Below are positions 23,080-31,957 of a stretch of DNA of 64,000 nt, one piece after another; position 1 is the stretch's first letter, and each line of letters starts with the position of its first letter. The notes beneath the pieces are model-generated. The model saw only the letters and a program-made list of their open reading frames with translations, made no database searches and was not told where the DNA came from. A program made the translations under genes and the position numbers. The DNA comes from Ruminococcus sp. (GTDB lineage: Bacteria > Bacillota > Clostridia > Oscillospirales > Ruminococcaceae), in contig SVNT01000003.1 in assembly GCA_015066785.1 (NCBI GenBank), forward strand, positions 124,001-188,000. The letters are read 5' to 3'.

Positions 23080-24927
23080 ATGACGAAAAAACAGAAGAAA
23101 ATCCTGCTGCGTATAATAGTGGCGGCAATACTTTTCGTGGCGGCGCTTTTTGTTCCGTCGGAATACACGGCGGTGCGGCTGGCGGCGTTCCTTGTGCCGT
23201 ACTTTGTTATCGGCTGGGATATTTTGTGGAAGGCAATACGCAATATCTTCCACGGTCAGATTTTCGACGAAAACTTCCTTATGGCGATAGCTACCGTGGG
23301 AGCGTTTTTTCTCGGCGAATACCCCGAGGGCGTAGCGGTTATGCTTTTCTACCAGACGGGAGAGCTTTTTCAGAGTTGTGCTGTCGGAAAATCGAGGGAG
23401 TCCATATCTGCACTTATGGAAATCCGCCCCGACTACGCAAATGTTGAGCGTGACGGAAAAATCGAAACCGTTGACCCTGATGAAGTTGAAATCGGAGAAA
23501 TAATCGTTGTAAAGCCCGGGGAAAGAATTTCCCTTGACGGCGTTATCGCAGAGGGGACTTCAATGCTTGACACTTCCGCACTTACGGGAGAGTCAATGCC
23601 GAGAGATGTCGCTGACGGCGACGAAGTCATCAGCGGAAGCGTCAATATCAGCGGAGTGTTGAGGGTACGCACGACAAAAACCTTCGGAGAATCTACGGTC
23701 AGCAAAATCCTCGACCTTGTTGAAAACACATCCGGCAAAAAGGCAAAGGCGGAAAACTTCATCACAAGGTTTGCAAGATACTACACTCCGTGCGTTGTAA
23801 TCGGTGCGGTGCTTCTTGCGGTTGTGCCTTCGCTAATCTTCGGCAACCCGTCGGAATGGATAGGAAGAGCGCTGACATTCCTCGTAATCTCCTGCCCGTG
23901 CGCACTTGTAATCTCTGTACCTCTCAGCTTTTTCGGAGGCATCGGAGGTGCCGCAAGGTGCGGAATTCTCGTCAAGGGCGGAAATTATCTCGAGGCTCTT
24001 TCAAAAACGGGAACGGTTGTTTTTGACAAGACGGGAACACTCACAAAGGGAGTATTCAGGGTAACATCAATCTGCCCCGAGGGAATGACCGAAAACGAGC
24101 TTATCGAAATAGCGGCGCTTGCTGAAAGTTACAGCAATCACCCGATTTCAAAGTCGTTGCGTGAGGCATACGGCAAGGAGATAGACAATTCGAGAATATC
24201 CTCGACGGAAGAAATTACGGGTAAGGGAGTTTCCGCCGTTGTTGACGGAAAAACCGTACTCGCAGGCAACGGCAAGCTGATGGATTCGGCAGGTGTTGAG
24301 TGGAATACTCCTGACGCCACAGGCACCGTGGTCTATGTTGCAGTTGACGGAAAATATGCGGGCTGCATAGTTATCTCCGACGAGGTGAAGGAAAACTCCG
24401 CAAAGGCAATATCCGCCCTTAAAGCGCTCGGCGTAAGAAAAACGGTTATGCTTACGGGCGACTCGAAGGAAATAGGCGAGAGCGTTGCAAAAACCCTCGG
24501 GCTTGACGAGGCGTACACGCAGTTACTCCCCGCTGACAAGGTTGAGCGTGTTGAACAGCTCCTTTCCGACAACGGAAAGGAAAGTCGTCTGGTATTTGTC
24601 GGCGACGGAATAAACGACGCCCCCGTGCTTTCCCGTGCGGACATAGGTATTGCAATGGGCGGTATAGGCTCGGATGCGGCGATAGAGGCGTCGGATATTG
24701 TTCTTATGGACGATAATCCCGCAAAAATCGCAAAGGCGATTGAGATTTCACGCCGTACGGTTTCTATCGTAAACCAGAATATCATATTTGCACTTTCGGT
24801 CAAGGGAATTGTTCTTGTTCTCGGTGCTTTAGGTTTTGCGAATATGTGGCTTGCAGTCTTTGCCGATGTCGGAGTTTCGGTGATAGCGATACTTAACGCT
24901 ATGCGTGCTTTGAAGGTAAAGGAATAA
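23080..24927 (+). CDS. cadA: Cd/Zn/Pb-translocating P1B-type ATPase
   Basis: This 615-residue heavy-metal exporter has the TGES actuator motif, the intramembrane SCPCALVIS, the phosphorylation site DKTGTLTKG, the HP motif (SNHPISKS) and the hinge GDGINDAP. It lacks an N-terminal HMA domain; that domain is encoded by the preceding gene. The N-terminus begins directly with membrane helices (LLRIIVAAILFVAALFV). It exports soft divalent cations from the cytoplasm using ATP. Operon partners are CadC, a methyltransferase and the HMA protein. Cd/Zn/Pb specificity is inferred from CPC and CadC. Confidence 0.92.
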   Translation: MTKKQKKILLRIIVAAILFVAALFVPSEYTAVRLAAFLVPYFVIGWDILWKAIRNIFHGQIFDENFLMAIATVGAFFLGEYPEGVAVMLFYQTGELFQSCAVGKSRESISALMEIRPDYANVERDGKIETVDPDEVEIGEIIVVKPGERISLDGVIAEGTSMLDTSALTGESMPRDVADGDEVISGSVNISGVLRVRTTKTFGESTVSKILDLVENTSGKKAKAENFITRFARYYTPCVVIGAVLLAVVPSLIFGNPSEWIGRALTFLVISCPCALVISVPLSFFGGIGGAARCGILVKGGNYLEALSKTGTVVFDKTGTLTKGVFRVTSICPEGMTENELIEIAALAESYSNHPISKSLREAYGKEIDNSRISSTEEITGKGVSAVVDGKTVLAGNGKLMDSAGVEWNTPDATGTVVYVAVDGKYAGCIVISDEVKENSAKAISALKALGVRKTVMLTGDSKEIGESVAKTLGLDEAYTQLLPADKVERVEQLLSDNGKESRLVFVGDGINDAPVLSRADIGIAMGGIGSDAAIEASDIVLMDDNPAKIAKAIEISRRTVSIVNQNIIFALSVKGIVLVLGALGFANMWLAVFADVGVSVIAILNAMRALKVKE

Positions 24928-24930
24928 AAA

Positions 24931-25071
24931 TAAAGGTCTGAATTTAAGGACGATACCCATAAAGAAGTTTTTATGCGTACTGTTGAGGAAAACCCTTCTT
25001 CAGAAAGATTCCCCTCGATAAATACATATAAAATTTCTGTACGGGCGTTATCCTTAAAATTCAGACCTTTA
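24931..25071. repeat. Long imperfect palindrome, possible MITE and two-way terminator
   Basis: TAAAGGTCTGAATTTAAGGA (24931-24950) is nearly the reverse complement of 25051-25071 (one inserted T). Weaker pairing continues inwards (CGATACCCATA...TTTTTATGCGTA against TAACGCCCGTA...TTTTATATGTA). The whole could form one long hairpin. Flanking A and T tracts let it end transcription from cadA and from the opposing ABC permease. The size and layout also fit a miniature inverted-repeat element. Confidence 0.7.
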
Positions 25072-25076
25072 TTTTT

Positions 25077-26414
25077 TTATTCTTCCGCTGTGGAATTCTT
25101 TTTCTTTTTCCCGAAAGACACCGAAACGGTGAAAATCTTGTCGGTGGTGAAAAGCCGTATCGCAAAGAACATACATACTGCGAAAAATACTGCCTGATAC
25201 GCAAATCCCAGCCAGTAGAGAGTGAGATTTCCGTTGATGATATTGTCCATTGATATAAAGGTGTGGGTAAACGGAATAGCGTAGACAATCACCTTCATTA
25301 TTGTCGGGAGGGTGTTTATATCCGACAGCAGAGAAATCATAAACGGGAGCATTATCGCTATCATTATCGGCGTGAGGAGAGTCTGCGTGGACTTTGCGTC
25401 CTTTGCAAGAACTCCGAGCATCAGCGAGCATACGAGGGCAATCATTATCGTTGCAAACATCTGTATTCCGACAAGTGCGTAATCGGCAGGCGAGAGAGAA
25501 AGGCCGAGTGCGGATATAGCCTTCATTATGTCAAGCCCTTCGCTGAGTGCACTGTCGGAGATGTCAGGGGTGCCTACTCCGCTCATCATTCCCGACATAT
25601 ATCCTCCGAACCCTATCATATATGCGCCTGCGTTGATGATTGCAACGAGAGTTGCCGCAAGCATCTTCGACGCAACGATGGATGTGCGTGATACAGGTGC
25701 CGACAGAAGTGTTTCGAGAGTCTTGTCAATTTTTTCGGTAGCGACTGCCGTTATTATCATCTGTGATGCAAAAAGCACGAGAATGAAAATCACCATTACT
25801 ATGACTAAATTCTGCATCATTGTTGTTGAGCCTACGACCGCAATGCTTATTTCTGCGGATTTGTCGCCGACAACCGTGTTGTCGATGACATTTACGGGTG
25901 ATGTGATGAATTCCGTCTTTTTTTCGGAGAGCGAAAGGTCTTCCGCATAGAGCTTGTCAGTAACTATACTTGCTATGTCGTGCGACGCCGATGATATATT
26001 TTCGCTTGAAAGTGCCGACATCATCGAGGTTGCACTTTTCATAACGCTTACAGTGCGTATTTCAGCGGGAGTGCCGCTTTCTATCGACGCCGTAAAGCCT
26101 TCCGGGATTATGATGAGGTTTTCGAGTCCTGCGTCTTTCATAACCTGCGGATAAGAGGTGATTTCAGCCTCGTTTATTTCTACAAGATTGATTTCGTACC
26201 CTGCGTCCTTTAGCCTTGAAAGTATGTCACGGGTGTATTCCGTGTCGTCGCAGTCGGCAATGCTTATGTCTGCGGAAATCATAGCCTCGGTCATGGTGCT
26301 GTTCATCAGTGAGCCCATTCCCATAAGAAGAACAACTGAAATCAACATCCCGAGAAATGTCTGTAAGGTGAGAAGCTCCCTGATTTCTTTTTTGAGAAGA
26401 TTAATGAATTTCAT
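25077..26414 (-). CDS. ABC-2 type transporter permease, NatB-like
   Basis: The 445-residue membrane protein has an N-terminal membrane segment (about 17-36), a long extracytoplasmic domain to about residue 200, then several membrane helices. This is the layout of NatB/YhgE-like ABC-2 permeases. The stretch TAVATEKIDKTLETLLSAPVSRTSIVASKM is the typical cytoplasmic coupling loop of Na+ or drug export permeases. It overlaps the upstream ATPase by 14 bases, so both form one exporter. Substrate is unknown, possibly Na+ or a peptide. Confidence 0.82.
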   Translation of the reverse strand: MKFINLLKKEIRELLTLQTFLGMLISVVLLMGMGSLMNSTMTEAMISADISIADCDDTEYTRDILSRLKDAGYEINLVEINEAEITSYPQVMKDAGLENLIIIPEGFTASIESGTPAEIRTVSVMKSATSMMSALSSENISSASHDIASIVTDKLYAEDLSLSEKKTEFITSPVNVIDNTVVGDKSAEISIAVVGSTTMMQNLVIVMVIFILVLFASQMIITAVATEKIDKTLETLLSAPVSRTSIVASKMLAATLVAIINAGAYMIGFGGYMSGMMSGVGTPDISDSALSEGLDIMKAISALGLSLSPADYALVGIQMFATIMIALVCSLMLGVLAKDAKSTQTLLTPIMIAIMLPFMISLLSDINTLPTIMKVIVYAIPFTHTFISMDNIINGNLTLYWLGFAYQAVFFAVCMFFAIRLFTTDKIFTVSVSFGKKKKNSTAEE

Positions 26415-27144
26415 TCTCTTTCACCACCTTTTCAAAAACTTCTTCGAGGTTTTCGCAACCGTATTTTTCTTTCAGCTCCGACGGCTTTCCTACAACCATC
26501 AGATGTCCTTTGGTGATAATTCCGACCTTGGTGGAGACAAATTCTATTTCGAGCATATTGTGCGACGAAAGAAGGAATGACATTCCTTGTTCTGCCAGGG
26601 ATTTTATCGTCTTTCGTATTTCAAGGGCATTGATGACATCAAGTCCGGATGTCGGCTCGTCGAGTATTGCGAGTTTCGGGGAAGTCATTACCGACCTTGC
26701 AAGCAACAGCTTGCGTATCATTCCTCGTGAATATGAGCCGATTTTGTCGTCGAGTCTGTCGCCGAGACCGCATATTATCTCCGCTTTTGAGATATATTTT
26801 TTCACTATCTCGTCGTTGTCGGTGAAAAGTCTTGCCATAAAGTCGAGGTATTTACGCCCCGTCATCGTCTTGTAAGCGCCAGCCTCGTCGGGAAGGTAAG
26901 TTATGCATTCACGCACCTTGTCAGGTGCTGTTATTATGCTGTGACCGTCAACCTCTGCGTCTCCCGATGTTGCGTTGAGGAGCGTTGCAATCATTCGTAT
27001 TGTCGTGGTTTTTCCTGCTCCGTTAGGGCCTATGAGAGCGAAGATATCTCCTTCTTCAATCTGAAAGGAAACATCTTCTGCGGCAAATTTTTCAGCCTTT
27101 GGGTATTTTTTTGAAAGTGATTTTACATCCAGAACTATGGCCAT
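26401..27144 (-). CDS. ABC transporter ATP-binding protein, NatA-like
   Basis: This 247-residue ATPase has Walker A GPNGAGKTT, the signature YSRGMIRKLLLAR (a variant of LSGGQ with SRG) and Walker B LAILDEPTSGLD, followed by an H-loop SSHNM. It pairs with the overlapping permease. It starts at a GGAGGG site and is transcribed divergently from the orphan ABC ATPase at 27231. Confidence 0.9.
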   Translation of the reverse strand: MAIVLDVKSLSKKYPKAEKFAAEDVSFQIEEGDIFALIGPNGAGKTTTIRMIATLLNATSGDAEVDGHSIITAPDKVRECITYLPDEAGAYKTMTGRKYLDFMARLFTDNDEIVKKYISKAEIICGLGDRLDDKIGSYSRGMIRKLLLARSVMTSPKLAILDEPTSGLDVINALEIRKTIKSLAEQGMSFLLSSHNMLEIEFVSTKVGIITKGHLMVVGKPSELKEKYGCENLEEVFEKVVKENEIH

Positions 27145-27230
27145 TTTTCTCCCTCCGTATGCATATAATCAAAGTTTTGCAGCATATTAAATATAGCACA
27201 AATTTACAGATAATGCAACAGGAGAAAAAG

Positions 27231-27905
27231 ATGGGTTACATTGAGCTTATGAACATAAACAAGCGGTATTTCCGTGGGGGAGAATATGTCGACGCAGTTC
27301 ACGATATTTCGCTTTCCTTCGATAAGGGGGAGTTTGCCGCAATTACAGGGGCGTCGGGGTCGGGAAAATCCACGCTTATGAATATGCTCGGTTGTATTGA
27401 CTTTGCCGACAGCGGAAGATATATTCTCGACGGGACGGAGGTTTTTTCTCTCGGTGACAGGGAACTTTCCGAAATACGCAACAAAAAAGTGGGATTTATA
27501 TTTCAAGGTTTCAATCTTATAGGTGACCTCACTGCTCTTGAAAATGTCGAACTGCCGCTTATATACCGTGGCGTTAACGAGAAAACACGGCGCAGGCTTT
27601 CTCTTTCTGCGCTTGAGCGTGTCGGTCTTGCAGAAAGAGTATCGCACCGCCCGTCCGAAATGTCGGGAGGGCAGCAACAGCGTGTTGCAATTGCCCGTGC
27701 GCTTGCGGCGTCTCCGTCGCTTATACTTGCCGACGAGCCTACGGGGAACCTCGACCCTTCAAGCCGTGACGATGTCATAGGACTGCTGAAAAAGCTCAAC
27801 ACCGAGGGGAGTACAGTGGTAATCATCACGCACGACGAAGGTGTGGCGGCTTGCGCCGAAAGGGTGATACGCATATCGGAAGGACGGGTTGTATCTGCAA
27901 AATAA
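27231..27905 (+). CDS. Orphan ABC ATPase of the LolD/MacB type
   Basis: The 224-residue ATPase resembles LolD/FtsE/MacB-type lipoprotein or peptide transport ATPases: Walker A ASGSGKST, signature MSGGQQQRVAIARAL, Walker B LILADEPTGNLD, and THDE. A longer open frame runs back to 27099, but the start at 27231 has AGGAG upstream and begins at the expected residue. No matching permease lies next to it; it ends in a terminator. It may work with a permease encoded elsewhere or be a resistance-type remnant. Confidence 0.9.
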   Translation: MGYIELMNINKRYFRGGEYVDAVHDISLSFDKGEFAAITGASGSGKSTLMNMLGCIDFADSGRYILDGTEVFSLGDRELSEIRNKKVGFIFQGFNLIGDLTALENVELPLIYRGVNEKTRRRLSLSALERVGLAERVSHRPSEMSGGQQQRVAIARALAASPSLILADEPTGNLDPSSRDDVIGLLKKLNTEGSTVVIITHDEGVAACAERVIRISEGRVVSAK

Positions 27906-27906
27906 A

Positions 27907-27939
27907 AAAGCGTCGAAGGCGATTGACCTTCGACGCTTT
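27907..27939. terminator. Bidirectional terminator between ABC ATPase and oadB
   Basis: AAAGCGTCGAAGG (27907-27919) pairs with CCTTCGACGCTTT (27927-27939). The left side is preceded by A-rich sequence that serves as a T-tract on the minus strand, so it can end both convergent transcripts. Confidence 0.85.
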
Positions 27940-27948
27940 GTGTTTACT

Positions 27949-29118
27949 TTAGTGAGGGATAATGGAGAGGAGAATTCCGGCAGCAACTGCTGAACCGATA
28001 ACACCTGCAACATTAGGTCCCATAGCGTGCATGAGGAGGAAGTTTGTGGGGTTAGCCTCAGCACCGACCTTCTGTGAGATACGAGCTGCCATAGGAACAG
28101 CCGATACACCGGCAGAACCGATGAGGGGGTTTACCTTTCCGCCTGTAGCAAGGTACATGAGCTTACCGAAGAGAACTCCGCAAGCAGTACCGATTGAGAA
28201 TGCAACGAGTCCGAGGAGAACAACCTTTCCTGTTGCTGCGTTGAAACAGCTTGCAGCTGATGTTGTAGCACCAACTGAAAGGCCGAGGAAGATTGTTATG
28301 ATGTTCATAAGTGCGTTTGATGCAGTATCTACAAGTCTTGTACATACTCCGCTCTCTTTGAGGAGGTTACCGAACATGAGCATACCTACGAGGGGAGCTG
28401 CTGACGGAATAAGGAGTGATACAACGAGTGTAACTGCGATGGGGAATATGATTTTTTCTGTCTTGGAAACAGTTCTGAGCTGTCCCATAACAACCATACG
28501 CTCTTTCTTTGTTGTGAGGAGCTTCATTATAGGCGGCTGAATTACGGGAACAAGCGCCATGTATGAGTAAGCCGCAACTGCGATTGTACCTACTGAAAGT
28601 TCGAAAGGAATTCCGTTCCATGAACGGTTTGCGAGCATCTGTGATGAAACATAGATTGCTGTCGGACCGTCAGCACCACCGATGATTGCGATTGACGCAC
28701 ATTCGGGAGGTGTCATACCGAGCATAGCGGCACCGATGAATGCGAGGAAGATACCGCCCTGTGCAGCAGCACCGAGGAGGAAGCTCTTCGGGTTGGCAAT
28801 CAGCGGACCAAAGTCAGTCATACAGCCGATTCCGAGGAATATAAGCGGCGGGAAAAGCTCATGCTTTACGCCGAGATAAAGAACATCGAGAAGAACACCG
28901 CTTCCGTCAGTTGTGATTGCGAGATTTGCAAGCGGAAGGTTCGCAAGGAACATACCGAATGAGATAGGAAGAAGAAGGAGAGGCTCGTACTGCTTTTTGA
29001 TAGCGAGGAACATGAAGAAGAACGAGAGGGCAATCATAGCGGCATTCTGCCATGTCATTGCCATAAGTCCTGATTCTTCCCACAGGCCTTTCATAGCCTC
29101 GAGAAATGTCTGTAACAT
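27949..29118 (-). CDS. oadB: Na+-translocating decarboxylase beta subunit
   Basis: This 389-residue multispanning membrane protein matches the beta subunit of sodium-pumping decarboxylases (OadB/GcdB/MmdB). Conserved stretches include the SIAIIGGADGPTAIYVSS motif, the FLGIGCMTDFGPLIANP region and the C-terminal HAMGPNVAGVIGSAVAAG. It couples decarboxylation of a biotin-bound carboxyl group to Na+ export. It is followed upstream by an OadG-like gene, but the carboxyltransferase alpha subunit and biotin carrier are not in the window, so the substrate (oxaloacetate, methylmalonyl-CoA, glutaconyl-CoA) cannot be told. Confidence 0.92.
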   Translation of the reverse strand: MLQTFLEAMKGLWEESGLMAMTWQNAAMIALSFFFMFLAIKKQYEPLLLLPISFGMFLANLPLANLAITTDGSGVLLDVLYLGVKHELFPPLIFLGIGCMTDFGPLIANPKSFLLGAAAQGGIFLAFIGAAMLGMTPPECASIAIIGGADGPTAIYVSSQMLANRSWNGIPFELSVGTIAVAAYSYMALVPVIQPPIMKLLTTKKERMVVMGQLRTVSKTEKIIFPIAVTLVVSLLIPSAAPLVGMLMFGNLLKESGVCTRLVDTASNALMNIITIFLGLSVGATTSAASCFNAATGKVVLLGLVAFSIGTACGVLFGKLMYLATGGKVNPLIGSAGVSAVPMAARISQKVGAEANPTNFLLMHAMGPNVAGVIGSAVAAGILLSIIPH

Positions 29119-29142
29119 AATAGATAACCCCTTTGTAATTAA

Positions 29143-29541
29143 TTAGAATGCTGCGGTGTTTTCGTGGAGCCCTGCCATAGCCCATACGGGTCTTTCGTTG
29201 GTTCTGGAGGTTCTCTTTATCGAGCGTACAGCATATTTTTTGCCGTCTGCTGCTGACATAGCCGCTACCGCTGCGGCAATTACTGCGATAACTTCATCGC
29301 TTATTCCGTCACTCATTGTTGAGGAGGTATTGGAAGACGAAGTGCTTGCTACTGATTTTGTGTCAGTTTTTTTTTTATCGTTTCCGCCGTCTTTTCCGCC
29401 TTTGTTGAAAGCTGTAACAATCTTTCCGAGTAGGGCAAAGAATATTACAAGGAAAAGAAGTATAAGGAATACGATAGAAAAGCCGACAAGAATTATTGGT
29501 AAACATTCTTCAACCGGCATATACTTGAAAAAGAAATCCAT
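29143..29541 (-). CDS. OadG/MmdD-like small decarboxylase subunit
   Basis: The 132-residue protein has one membrane helix (about 17-40), a Ser/Thr/Lys-rich linker, and the conserved C-terminal half of OadG-family subunits: DEVIAVIAAAVAAM, AVRSIKR and RPVWAMAG motifs. Such subunits assemble the decarboxylase and anchor the alpha subunit. It starts from an AGGAGG-like site and lies 24 bases upstream of oadB. Confidence 0.85.
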   Translation of the reverse strand: MDFFFKYMPVEECLPIILVGFSIVFLILLFLVIFFALLGKIVTAFNKGGKDGGNDKKKTDTKSVASTSSSNTSSTMSDGISDEVIAVIAAAVAAMSAADGKKYAVRSIKRTSRTNERPVWAMAGLHENTAAF

Positions 29542-29573
29542 ACAAATTACCTCCGAAAATAAAAACTAAAACA

Positions 29574-29602
29574 ATTATAACCTATTTCAAAACAAAATGC
29601 AA
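29574..29602 (-). promoter_or_regulatory. Promoter of the oadG-oadB operon
   Basis: On the minus strand TTGCAT (29602-29597) and TATAAT (29579-29574) are 17 bases apart. Confidence 0.75.
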
Positions 29603-29653
29603 GAATAATATTATTAATTTAACAATTTATTTATCATATTTCGTCAAAAAATA

Positions 29654-29689
29654 AAAAGCGGGGAATTTGTTGTAAAATTCTCCGCTTTT
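29654..29689 (-). terminator. Terminator of the 29,695 gene
   Basis: AAAAGCGGGGAATTT (29654-29668) pairs with AAAATTCTCCGCTTTT (29674-29689), leaving a T-rich run on the minus strand. Confidence 0.8.
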
Positions 29690-29694
29690 ATGTA

Positions 29695-30264
29695 TTAATA
29701 TACCATTTCTTCGAGGAGCCATTTCTCTCCCGATTTTACCATTTTCATTCTGAGTTCTTCGGTGCCGCCGTTCTTGAGGGGGACAGTCACGATTACATCT
29801 GCGGATTTCGAGGATACATTGGCAACCGCCACTGTGTATGTTGAAAAATCCTTGTTGTAGCTTGTGTCTGTCGGTGCGATTGTTTTGCACAACACTCCGT
29901 TATGGTCGAAGTAGCGGGGACTTCCGTTTACTTCCGATGAAAGTATCATCTGTGCCGTTACGGGAGTGTACGTGTTGTTTATAAGCGTTTCAAGCTGGCT
30001 GTATGATGAAAATACCGTTGTTGCGCAGGGAACGGTTCCTTCGGGGTAGTCGTCATAACTGAACTCCGCCTCGGATTTGGGAGGCAACTGTGCTATCTTG
30101 TAATATGTAACTGCGTCGAAGTTGGATTCGACAAGGGGAATAGCCGCCTCAAGCACCTTTGAGGGATTTCCCGATGAGGTCGCTATGATTATCACCATCG
30201 CAAGAAGAATAAGCACCGTCGGAACGATAATCAGAATTTTTGATATCATCGAAGTTTTTTTCAT
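29695..30264 (-). CDS. Unknown single-pass membrane protein
   Basis: This 189-residue protein has one N-terminal membrane segment (ILIIVPTVLILLAMVIIIA) followed by an extracytoplasmic domain with a repetitive Thr/Tyr-rich beta character and a typical C-terminal strand LRMKMVKSGEKWLLEEMVY, reminiscent of DUF4878-like or NTF2-like secreted domains. The start at 30264 is chosen because GGAAGT lies upstream; an in-frame start at 30297 has no site. It is a single-gene unit with its own promoter. Function unknown. Confidence 0.6.
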   Translation of the reverse strand: MKKTSMISKILIIVPTVLILLAMVIIIATSSGNPSKVLEAAIPLVESNFDAVTYYKIAQLPPKSEAEFSYDDYPEGTVPCATTVFSSYSQLETLINNTYTPVTAQMILSSEVNGSPRYFDHNGVLCKTIAPTDTSYNKDFSTYTVAVANVSSKSADVIVTVPLKNGGTEELRMKMVKSGEKWLLEEMVY

Positions 30265-30302
30265 TTCAGACTTCCTTTCGGTCGGATAATTTATCACAGA
30301 TA

Positions 30303-30331
30303 ATTATATATTATCCGACAGGATTTGTCAA
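30303..30331 (-). promoter_or_regulatory. Promoter overlapping the flippase stop codon
   Basis: On the minus strand TTGACA (30331-30326) and TATAAT (30308-30303) are 17 bases apart. The -35 box overlaps the stop codon of the upstream flippase gene. GGATAAT/ATTATCC half-sites around 30283 and 30310 could be an operator. Confidence 0.75.
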
Positions 30332-31803
30332 TCCGCAAAGCGTCTTAACAGCTTTGTCGAAATGAAATATACCGTAACGCATATAAACGCCGTAAGAGCG
30401 AGCGAAAAAATCCCCTGAAACGAAACAACGCCCTTTATCATAAGAGAGAGCTGTATTCCCGCTGTGACGGAAAGGCAGGGAATGAGTATGTTGTCCGTCA
30501 GCGAAAATTTCAGCCCGATTTCCTTGTGCACGACGAATATCCGTGCTATGTTGCAGGCAATGTTGCTTGCAAAGTATGAAACCACAATTCCGTAAAAGCC
30601 GATGAGCCGCACGAATATCAGCACGCAGGAAATCCGTATTATGTATTCCGCCGCAGAGTTCAGCGTCGAGAAGTTCTGTTTTCCCAGCCCCTTCAGTATG
30701 CCTTCGAGTATAAGCTCAAGATATATGAACGGTATCACGGGGCAGAGGGTTTTGAGTGCAGTCGCCACCAGAGGATTGTCGGAGGTCAGTGCGGCGATTT
30801 CCTCCCCGAAGGTGAAGATGAACGACGCCGAAAGCAACGCCACCGATATTCCGTTTGATATTGCGTCGCAGGAGATTTTCCGCACCTTTGCGATGTTTTT
30901 TGAGGAGGTTTCCCTTGCGATTTCGGGAATGAGTATGCAGGAAAGACTTTGCAGTATCACCGACGGAAAATACAGTACGGGCATTATTATTCCTTCGAAT
31001 ATTCCGTATTCTCCGAGTGCGGTTGATGAGGAACCGCTGAAATTCATGAGAGTTATCGGCACCAGCGCCTCATTTGCACCGGAAAGCAGTACAAAGCTGT
31101 ATGCGCTTGCGACAATGGGGAGTATCGCACGGACAAATCCGAAAAACGACGGAATTACCGCAGTTTTATCGGGCGTCGGATTTCTTGACGCCGCATAGGA
31201 AATGCAAAGGTACGCACAGCTAGCGACTTCTCCGATAATCACGCTTACGGCAACGGCTGTGAGTGTGTCGGAATATCCTTTCGACAGAATGAACTGCGTG
31301 AATATCACAAGCACGACAGCCTTTGCGATAAACTCAATCAGCTCCGAAATGCAGGGAATTGACACCTTTCTTCTTGCGTGGAAATACCCCTTTACGCAGG
31401 CTCCCGTAACGGCAAGCGGCAGCGATAGTGCCATTATCCGTATGCCTGTCGATGCAGAGGAATATCCGTCGAAATACCCCGCTATGCTGTCGGCGAGGAA
31501 AAAGCAGACTACCGAGAAGACCGTGCTGAGCGAAATTCCGAAGAACAGGCAGTACAGCATTATTTTTTCGCAGTTTCCGTTGCCACCTATTTCTTCGGAA
31601 ATAAAACGGCTGGAATATGCAAAGCTGTTTCCGCCCGCAAGCGAGAGCGCAAGGCAGTAAAATGATGAAATCAGCGAGAGTATTCCGACTTCGCTTTCGC
31701 CTAATTTACGGGTGATGAATATGTTCAGCAATAATCCGAAAAGCTGAAGTACAAGGGATACCGCAGTGAGTATTGCGGTATCACGGGTGATTTTACGCTC
31801 CAT
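30328..31803 (-). CDS. MVF-fold polysaccharide/lipid flippase, SpoVB-like
   Basis: The 491-residue protein has about 12-14 membrane helices and matches the MVF group (SpoVB/MurJ/Wzx-like flippases). Its N-terminus reads LTAVSLVLQLFGLLLNIFITRKLGESEVGILSLI, typical of SpoVB-like proteins. It probably flips lipid-linked oligosaccharides. The start at 31803 has AGGAGG five bases upstream; an earlier ATG at 31845 has none. It is single, with no sugar-transferase neighbours, so its cargo is unknown. Confidence 0.87.
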   Translation of the reverse strand: MERKITRDTAILTAVSLVLQLFGLLLNIFITRKLGESEVGILSLISSFYCLALSLAGGNSFAYSSRFISEEIGGNGNCEKIMLYCLFFGISLSTVFSVVCFFLADSIAGYFDGYSSASTGIRIMALSLPLAVTGACVKGYFHARRKVSIPCISELIEFIAKAVVLVIFTQFILSKGYSDTLTAVAVSVIIGEVASCAYLCISYAASRNPTPDKTAVIPSFFGFVRAILPIVASAYSFVLLSGANEALVPITLMNFSGSSSTALGEYGIFEGIIMPVLYFPSVILQSLSCILIPEIARETSSKNIAKVRKISCDAISNGISVALLSASFIFTFGEEIAALTSDNPLVATALKTLCPVIPFIYLELILEGILKGLGKQNFSTLNSAAEYIIRISCVLIFVRLIGFYGIVVSYFASNIACNIARIFVVHKEIGLKFSLTDNILIPCLSVTAGIQLSLMIKGVVSFQGIFSLALTAFICVTVYFISTKLLRRFAD

Positions 31804-31859
31804 AAAACCTCCTGCGACAAAATGATTAGTACAGTTTATTCGCAAACGGTAAATTTATG

Positions 31860-31888
31860 TTGCTATTTTCGGAAAATATGTATATAAT
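31860..31888 (+). promoter_or_regulatory. Promoter of the M42 peptidase operon
   Basis: TTGCTA (31860-31865) and TATAAT (31883-31888) are 17 bases apart. Confidence 0.7.
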
Positions 31889-31957
31889 TAATGTGTATGT
31901 TTTCTGAAACTATAAAACAGATATTTGTTGCCTCACGGCAACGGAACGGAGTTTTCT

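Noticed and set aside
22833-25288. Many long antisense open frames opposite cadA and other higher-GC genes
   Set aside because: They are shadows of high-confidence genes, with no ribosome sites and no recognisable domains.
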